Source: WHSM01 sp050701635 (lineage in GTDB: Bacteria; Actinomycetota; Actinomycetes; Mycobacteriales; Micromonosporaceae). Taken from it: 18,573 nucleotides of DNA. This document shows, piece by piece, positions 15,091 through 18,573 of this stretch; position 1 is the first letter of the stretch; the number at the start of each line of letters is the position of its first letter. The stretch covers positions 1-18,573 of the forward strand of contig JBOGDF010000071.1 of the NCBI GenBank assembly GCA_050701635.1, read 5' to 3'. Below the pieces are notes generated by a model that did no database searches, was not told the DNA's origin, and saw only the letters and a program-made list of their open reading frames with translations. The position numbers and the translations under genes were made by a program.

Positions 15091-16299
15091 CTAGCTCGCG
15101 GCCAGCCCCGCGGCAACCAGGAGCACCAACCCGATCAGCAGGTACGCCAGGGGCGTACGGGCCCAGCCGCGCGGCCCGTCCGGCGACGCGGCGCCGCTGA
15201 TCAGCGGATACAGCCCTACCCCGAACATCGGCAGACCGATCAGCATCAGGGTGCCGGCGACCGTACCGGACGCGGAGATCGAGGCGCTGTCGAACAGTGC
15301 GCTGTAGAGCAGCAGCACGGCGGGCACCGCGGCGAGCAGGGTGCCCAGCACGACCGCCACCAGCACCGCGGGGTTGCCGGCTCCCGCGGCGGCCGGCCGC
15401 GGGGCGACCGGCCCCGGCTGCGGGGCCCCGTACGTGCCGCCGGTAGCGATCGGCTCGGTCTGGTTGCGGTACGGCTGGTCCTGGTCGGAGAGCATCGGCG
15501 CCAACGACGGCGGAATCCCGGGCTCCTCCCCCGACCGGTACGCCTGACCCGGCGCTACCGGAGCCGGTACGGCCGGCGGCACGGTCGGCAGTGCACTGGT
15601 ACGGATCTCCCTGTCCGGGCCCTGACCCGGATCCGGGTACGACTCAGGCGCGGGCTGGAACCCCTCCGCCGCAGGCGGGAACTGCTCAGCCGTCGGCTGG
15701 AACCCGTCCGCGGGCGGGAACTGCTTGGCCGGAGGCGGGAATCCGTCGGCGGGCTGGAACTGCTCCGGCGGCTGGTACGGGACCGGGCCGGGCGACACCG
15801 GAACCTCGTCGCGCTCCGGACCGGGCTGGCGCGCCGGCGGATCGAAGGTCGGATCGTTGACGCGCATCTGGTCCACCAACTCGTCCGCCGACGCGTGGTC
15901 GAACGACGCCCGCTCGGCCGCCGCCGGCTCGTGCGCCGACTGCTCCAGGGCTGGCCGGTCGTACGACGCCGGGTCGACGTGCGGCTGGTGGGGTGGCGAC
16001 TCCTCGGCCGGCGGCTGCTCCGGGCTGACGTAGCGTGGCACCCGCTCGGCGTGTTGACGTTGCACCGCGGGTGCGTACCCCTCGGAAACCGGCGGCGCGG
16101 ACACCGACGCCTCCGACTGCTCCGCCAACGGAGCGCCCAGCTCCCGTTCGGGCGGCGGCATCGGGCCGGTCAGCGGATCCGCGTCGGCCCACGGGCTGGC
16201 CGGCTGCCGCTGCCCGGGCGCCGCGAACTCGGGCGCTGCCAACTCGGTACGCGGGTCCGGCCGGAACCACCGGTCGTCGGGATGATGAGGAGTGGTCAC
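15091..16299 (-). CDS. proline-rich membrane protein of unknown function
   Basis: A 402-residue protein I do not recognise as a named family. Residues 1 to about 290 are disordered and rich in Pro, Glu, Ala and Gln, with imperfect repeats around FPPADGF and FQPAAEQFPP-like units (about 185-225). Three hydrophobic segments follow: about 310-335 (from AVLVAVVLGTLLAAV), 343-366 (from GTVAGTLMLIGLPMFGVGLY) and 380-400 (from LAYLLIGLVLLVAAGLA). The frame opens at ATG 16353, but I prefer GTG 16299: the next residues, TTPHHPDDRWFRPDP, look like a natural start, and TACGGT lies 8 nt upstream. It is transcribed towards rpsB, away from the aminotransferase. Confidence 0.7.
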   Translation of the reverse strand: MTTPHHPDDRWFRPDPRTELAAPEFAAPGQRQPASPWADADPLTGPMPPPERELGAPLAEQSEASVSAPPVSEGYAPAVQRQHAERVPRYVSPEQPPAEESPPHQPHVDPASYDRPALEQSAHEPAAAERASFDHASADELVDQMRVNDPTFDPPARQPGPERDEVPVSPGPVPYQPPEQFQPADGFPPPAKQFPPADGFQPTAEQFPPAAEGFQPAPESYPDPGQGPDREIRTSALPTVPPAVPAPVAPGQAYRSGEEPGIPPSLAPMLSDQDQPYRNQTEPIATGGTYGAPQPGPVAPRPAAAGAGNPAVLVAVVLGTLLAAVPAVLLLYSALFDSASISASGTVAGTLMLIGLPMFGVGLYPLISGAASPDGPRGWARTPLAYLLIGLVLLVAAGLAAS

Positions 16300-16307
16300 A
16301 ATCCGGC

Positions 16308-16313
16308 ACCGTA
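16308..16313 (-). promoter_or_regulatory. -10 box of a putative leaderless promoter for the membrane-protein gene
   Basis: TACGGT on the minus strand ends 8 nt before GTG 16299. There is no ribosome site between them, which fits a leaderless transcript. It lies outside the neighbouring 170-bp repeat. Confidence 0.35.
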
Positions 16314-16354
16314 TGCCACCCGGAGCGGGAAAGCTACCGCCGCCGGCGGGCAAT

Positions 16355-16524
16355 CCAGGCCGTGTCCTGCCGATCTTTGGCCGGCTGCGCCGGGCTCAGA
16401 CGCCGACCGGCCGCGTTGTCGGGCCACCCGGATACAACACCGGTATCCGGGCAACCCTCCGCCTTGCCGGACCGACGCCTGAGTCCCGGCTCGCTCGACC
16501 AAGATCGACAAGACCCGGCCTAGG
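16355..16524 (-). repeat. 170-bp long-palindrome repeat, copy B (complete, inverted, diverged)
   Basis: A complete copy in opposite orientation to copies A and C and of the same 170-bp length. The central stem is CCCGGATAC and GTATCCGGG around a 7-nt loop, at about 16427-16451. The inner segment TTGGTCGAGCGAG and the tract GGTCCGGCAAGGCG are identical to the other copies. The ends are CCAGGCCGTGTCCTG and CAAGACCCGGCCTAGG. It differs at many sites, yet several arm differences are matched by changes in the other arm. It fills most of the divergent intergenic region 16300-16533, and its right edge contributes to the -10 box of the aminotransferase gene. Confidence 0.8.
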
Positions 16525-16526
16525 CT
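16521..16526 (+). promoter_or_regulatory. -10 box of a putative leaderless promoter for the aminotransferase
   Basis: TAGGCT, 7 nt, then ATG 16534, with no ribosome site. The first four bases are the CTAGG edge of repeat copy B, so any -35 would lie inside the repeat. No strong -35 hexamer is visible. Confidence 0.4.
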
Positions 16527-16533
16527 GCCAACC

Positions 16534-17727
16534 ATGGCTGGTACGGATCCGCTGGTGGCCCGGATGCGGGAGTTCGGTACGACGATCTTCGCCGAGATGT
16601 CAGCGCTGGCGGTACGTACCGGGGCGGTGAACCTGGGACAGGGCTTTCCGGACACCGACGGACCGAAGCTGATGCTCGACGCCGCCGCGGAGGCGCTGTT
16701 CAGCGGGCGCAACCAGTACCCACCCGGCCCCGGCGTGCCCGAGCTGCGGCAGGCGGTCGCCGCCCACCAGCGCGACCACTGGGGGCTGGCGTACGACCCG
16801 GACGGGGAGATCCTGATCACGGCGGGCGCCACCGAGGCGATCGCGGCGTCGATCCTGGCGCTGTGCGAGCCCGGCGACGAGGTGGTGTGCTTCGAGCCGT
16901 ACTACGACTCGTACGCCGCCTCGATCGCGCTGGCGCACGCGGTGCGGCGCCCGGTCACGTTGCGGCCCTCCGAGGGCCGGTACGGCTTCGACCCGGACGC
17001 GTTGCGGGCGGCGTTCGGGCCGCGTACCCGGATGGTGCTGTTGAATTCGCCCCACAACCCGACCGGCAAGGTCTTCACCCGTGAGGAGTTGTCGCTGATC
17101 GCGTCGCTGTGCGTGGAGCACGACGTGGTCGCGGTGACCGACGAGGTGTACGAGCACCTGGTGTTCACCGATGCCGGCGCGGCCCACGTACCGCTGGCCA
17201 CGCTGCCGGGGATGCGGGAGCGCACGCTGCGGATCTCCTCGGCGGGAAAAACTTTCTCGTGTACGGGCTGGAAGGTCGGCTGGGTCAGCGGGCCACCCGC
17301 GCTGGTCTCCGCCGTGACCCGGGTCAAGCAGTTCCTCACCTTCGTCAACGCGGGGCCGCTGCAGCCGGCGATCGCCGTCGCGCTGGGGCTGCCGGAGTCG
17401 TACTACCAGGAGTACGTGGCCGACATGCAGGCCAAGCGGGACCTGCTCTGCGAGGGGCTGGCCGACGCGGGTTTCGAGGTATACCGGCCGGAGGGCAGCT
17501 ACTTCGTCACCGCCGGGATCGGCGGGCTCGCGGGGCCGGACGCCGACGGGCTGGATTTCTGTCGTTCGTTGCCCGAGCGGTGCGGTGTGGTGGCGGTGCC
17601 GACGCAGGTCTTCTACGACGACCCGGAGGCGGGCCGGCAGATCGTACGGTTCGCGATCTGCAAACGGCCCGAGGTGCTGGCGGAGGCGGCGAGCCGGCTG
17701 CGCCACGGTCTATCCGCGCGTACGTAG
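16534..17727 (+). CDS. PLP-dependent class I/II aminotransferase, DapC-like
   Basis: A 397-residue fold-type I aminotransferase. AVNLGQGFPD lies at 31-40, NQYPPGPG at 60-67, GATEAIAA at 98-105, SPHNPTG at 172-178, TDEVYEHL at 202-209 and the PLP lysine K239 in SSAGKTFSCTGWKVGW; R372 in IVRFA should bind the substrate carboxylate. It strongly resembles M. tuberculosis DapC (Rv0858c), an N-succinyldiaminopimelate aminotransferase, as I recall that sequence. Related enzymes act on methionine, glutamine or kynurenine, so the substrate is not settled and I give no symbol. No other dap gene is nearby. All catalytic residues are present. ATG 16534 appears leaderless. Confidence 0.9.
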   Translation: MAGTDPLVARMREFGTTIFAEMSALAVRTGAVNLGQGFPDTDGPKLMLDAAAEALFSGRNQYPPGPGVPELRQAVAAHQRDHWGLAYDPDGEILITAGATEAIAASILALCEPGDEVVCFEPYYDSYAASIALAHAVRRPVTLRPSEGRYGFDPDALRAAFGPRTRMVLLNSPHNPTGKVFTREELSLIASLCVEHDVVAVTDEVYEHLVFTDAGAAHVPLATLPGMRERTLRISSAGKTFSCTGWKVGWVSGPPALVSAVTRVKQFLTFVNAGPLQPAIAVALGLPESYYQEYVADMQAKRDLLCEGLADAGFEVYRPEGSYFVTAGIGGLAGPDADGLDFCRSLPERCGVVAVPTQVFYDDPEAGRQIVRFAICKRPEVLAEAASRLRHGLSART

Positions 17728-17751
17728 CACTGCTGTCTGCGGAGCGCCAGC

Positions 17752-17779
17752 TCGTCCACAGGGGCCTCGGTTATCCACA
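17752..17779 (+). promoter_or_regulatory. two DnaA-box-like 9-mers
   Basis: TCGTCCACA (17752-17760) and TTATCCACA (17771-17779) are in the same orientation, 19 bp apart start to start. The second is the classical consensus; the first fits the looser actinobacterial form. They lie in the 106-bp gap between the aminotransferase stop and the M23 peptidase start, 55 bp before the latter. Confidence 0.55.
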
Positions 17780-17833
17780 TTCGGTGGTACGCGTGCTTGC
17801 CGCCCGGCGCGGGAATCCGCTGAGGTTGCCGCC

Positions 17834-18469
17834 ATGCGAATCAGCCACAGCACCGCACACCTCCCCTCACATCGCTGCCGGTCGCGCCGCCGATCCGGCC
17901 CCGCCGCCACCCGCCACCCGCGCGTACGGGGCTGGCTCGGTCGACTCGGCCTCGCCTGCGGTGTCCTCGCGGGCCTGGGGCTGATCGCTACCGCCGTCCT
18001 CCTCGGTGTCCCCGCGGGCGCCGAGGAGGGCGGCCCCGACACGGTCACCGCGCCCGCCGCCGGCTACCGCTGGCCATTGGACGGCACGCCGCCCGTGACC
18101 CGCCCGTTCGAGCCGCCGCCGGAGCGCTGGCTGCCCGGACACCGCGGCGTCGACCTCGGCGCCACCCCCGGTGCCCTGGTACGCGCCGCCGGCCCCGGCG
18201 TGGTGCACTTCGCCGGCGCGCTCGCCGGCCGCGGCGTGGTCAGCATCAACCACCCCAACGGGCTGCGCACCACGTACGAGCCGCTGCAGCCGGCGGTCAC
18301 GGAGGGACAGCGGGTCGCCGCCGGGGACGTGATCGGCCGGCTCTCCCCCGGCCACCACGGCTGCCCGGTCGCCGCCTGCCTGCACTGGGGGCTGCGGCAC
18401 GGCGACACGTACCTCGATCCGCTGTCGCTGCTGGGCCTCGGCCGGGTCCGCCTGCTCCCCCTGGACTAG
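17834..18469 (+). CDS. M23 (LytM-type) peptidase domain protein, secreted or membrane-anchored
   Basis: A 211-residue protein. An Arg-rich N-terminus (about 14-37) is followed by a hydrophobic segment (about 38-60) ending in VPAGAEEGG, either a long signal peptide or a membrane anchor. The M23 domain runs from about 78: RWPLDG, zinc motif GHRGVDLG (H103, D107), PNGLRTTYEPL (141-151), and ACLHWGLR with H184. In classical LytM enzymes the last motif is HxH; here the first His is Cys182. Cys177 and Cys182 could form a disulfide. Position matches M. tuberculosis Rv2891, a peptidase-like gene divergent from rpsB, though two genes intervene here. The same frame is open from 17585, but GAGG lies 8 nt before ATG 17834. 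Confidence 0.85.
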   Translation: MRISHSTAHLPSHRCRSRRRSGPAATRHPRVRGWLGRLGLACGVLAGLGLIATAVLLGVPAGAEEGGPDTVTAPAAGYRWPLDGTPPVTRPFEPPPERWLPGHRGVDLGATPGALVRAAGPGVVHFAGALAGRGVVSINHPNGLRTTYEPLQPAVTEGQRVAAGDVIGRLSPGHHGCPVAACLHWGLRHGDTYLDPLSLLGLGRVRLLPLD

Positions 18470-18573
18470 GGCCTGTCCTGTGGATCTTGGTCGAGCGAGA
18501 CAGGTGCCAGGCGGCGGTCCGGCAAGGCGCAGGTTCGTCCGGATACCGGTGTTGTATCCGGACGGTTCTGCAA
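18466..18573 (+). repeat. 170-bp long-palindrome repeat, copy C (left part only)
   Basis: The left part of the repeat, cut by the window end. It starts with CTAGGGCCTGTCCTGT; the TAG inside this edge (18467-18469) is the stop codon of the M23 gene. Its last 64 bases equal bases 1-64. It has the same orientation as copy A and directly follows a gene end, so it may also terminate transcription. Confidence 0.8.

Noticed and set aside
1..18573. Circular replicon, suggested by identical 64-bp ends
   Set aside because: The content is single-copy chromosomal housekeeping genes, and the identical part lies wholly inside a repeat that also occurs at 16355-16524.
1..18573. CRISPR arrays, tRNA or rRNA genes, transposase or phage genes
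   Set aside because: No regularly spaced repeats with unique spacers, no cloverleaf-like sequence, no rRNA stretch and no transposase or integrase reading frame were seen.

Overview
The window is high-GC actinobacterial chromosome: strong third-position G/C bias, GTG starts, TANNNT -10 boxes directly before start codons, and housekeeping genes in an order that recalls two blocks of the Mycobacterium tuberculosis chromosome as I remember them (GNAT-ispG-rip1-dxr, and rlmN-cdsA-frr-pyrH-tsf-rpsB with a divergent M23 peptidase). Proline-rich extensions and frequent GTAC suggest Micromonosporaceae or a relative; I cannot name a genus.

Layout. (1) About 1-126: the right part of a 170-bp long-palindrome repeat. 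(2) 153-7313, minus strand: MBL/Rieske protein, dxr, rip1 and ispG, with 4-bp gaps or a 1-base overlap, then a GNAT protein with its own apparent leaderless promoter and a terpenoid-cyclase-fold protein. (3) 7314-7539: intergenic region with a CsoR-family-like operator and small tandem repeats. (4) 7540-7761, plus strand: small membrane protein of DUF2631 type. (5) 7775-14808, minus strand: rpsB, tsf, pyrH, frr, cdsA, rlmN and a DivIVA-domain protein in transcription order, led by a promoter and a roughly 200-nt structured leader. (6) 15091-16299, minus strand: proline-rich membrane protein. (7) 16355-16524: complete, inverted, diverged copy of the 170-bp repeat in a divergent promoter region. 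(8) Plus strand: a DapC-like aminotransferase, two DnaA-box-like 9-mers and an M23 peptidase whose stop codon lies in the CTAG edge of a third repeat copy.

Functionally the window joins translation genes (S2, EF-Ts, RRF, RlmN), UMP and phospholipid precursor synthesis (PyrH, CdsA), two MEP isoprenoid steps (Dxr, IspG), a site-2 protease and envelope or polarity proteins (DivIVA-like, M23). The least explained items are the 170-bp repeat, whose copies show coordinated changes on both arms; the CMAH-like MBL protein with a C-terminal Rieske domain behind a CsoR-like box; and the DnaA-box pair. The first 64 bases are identical to the last 64, so the sequence is probably a contig broken at two copies of this repeat.
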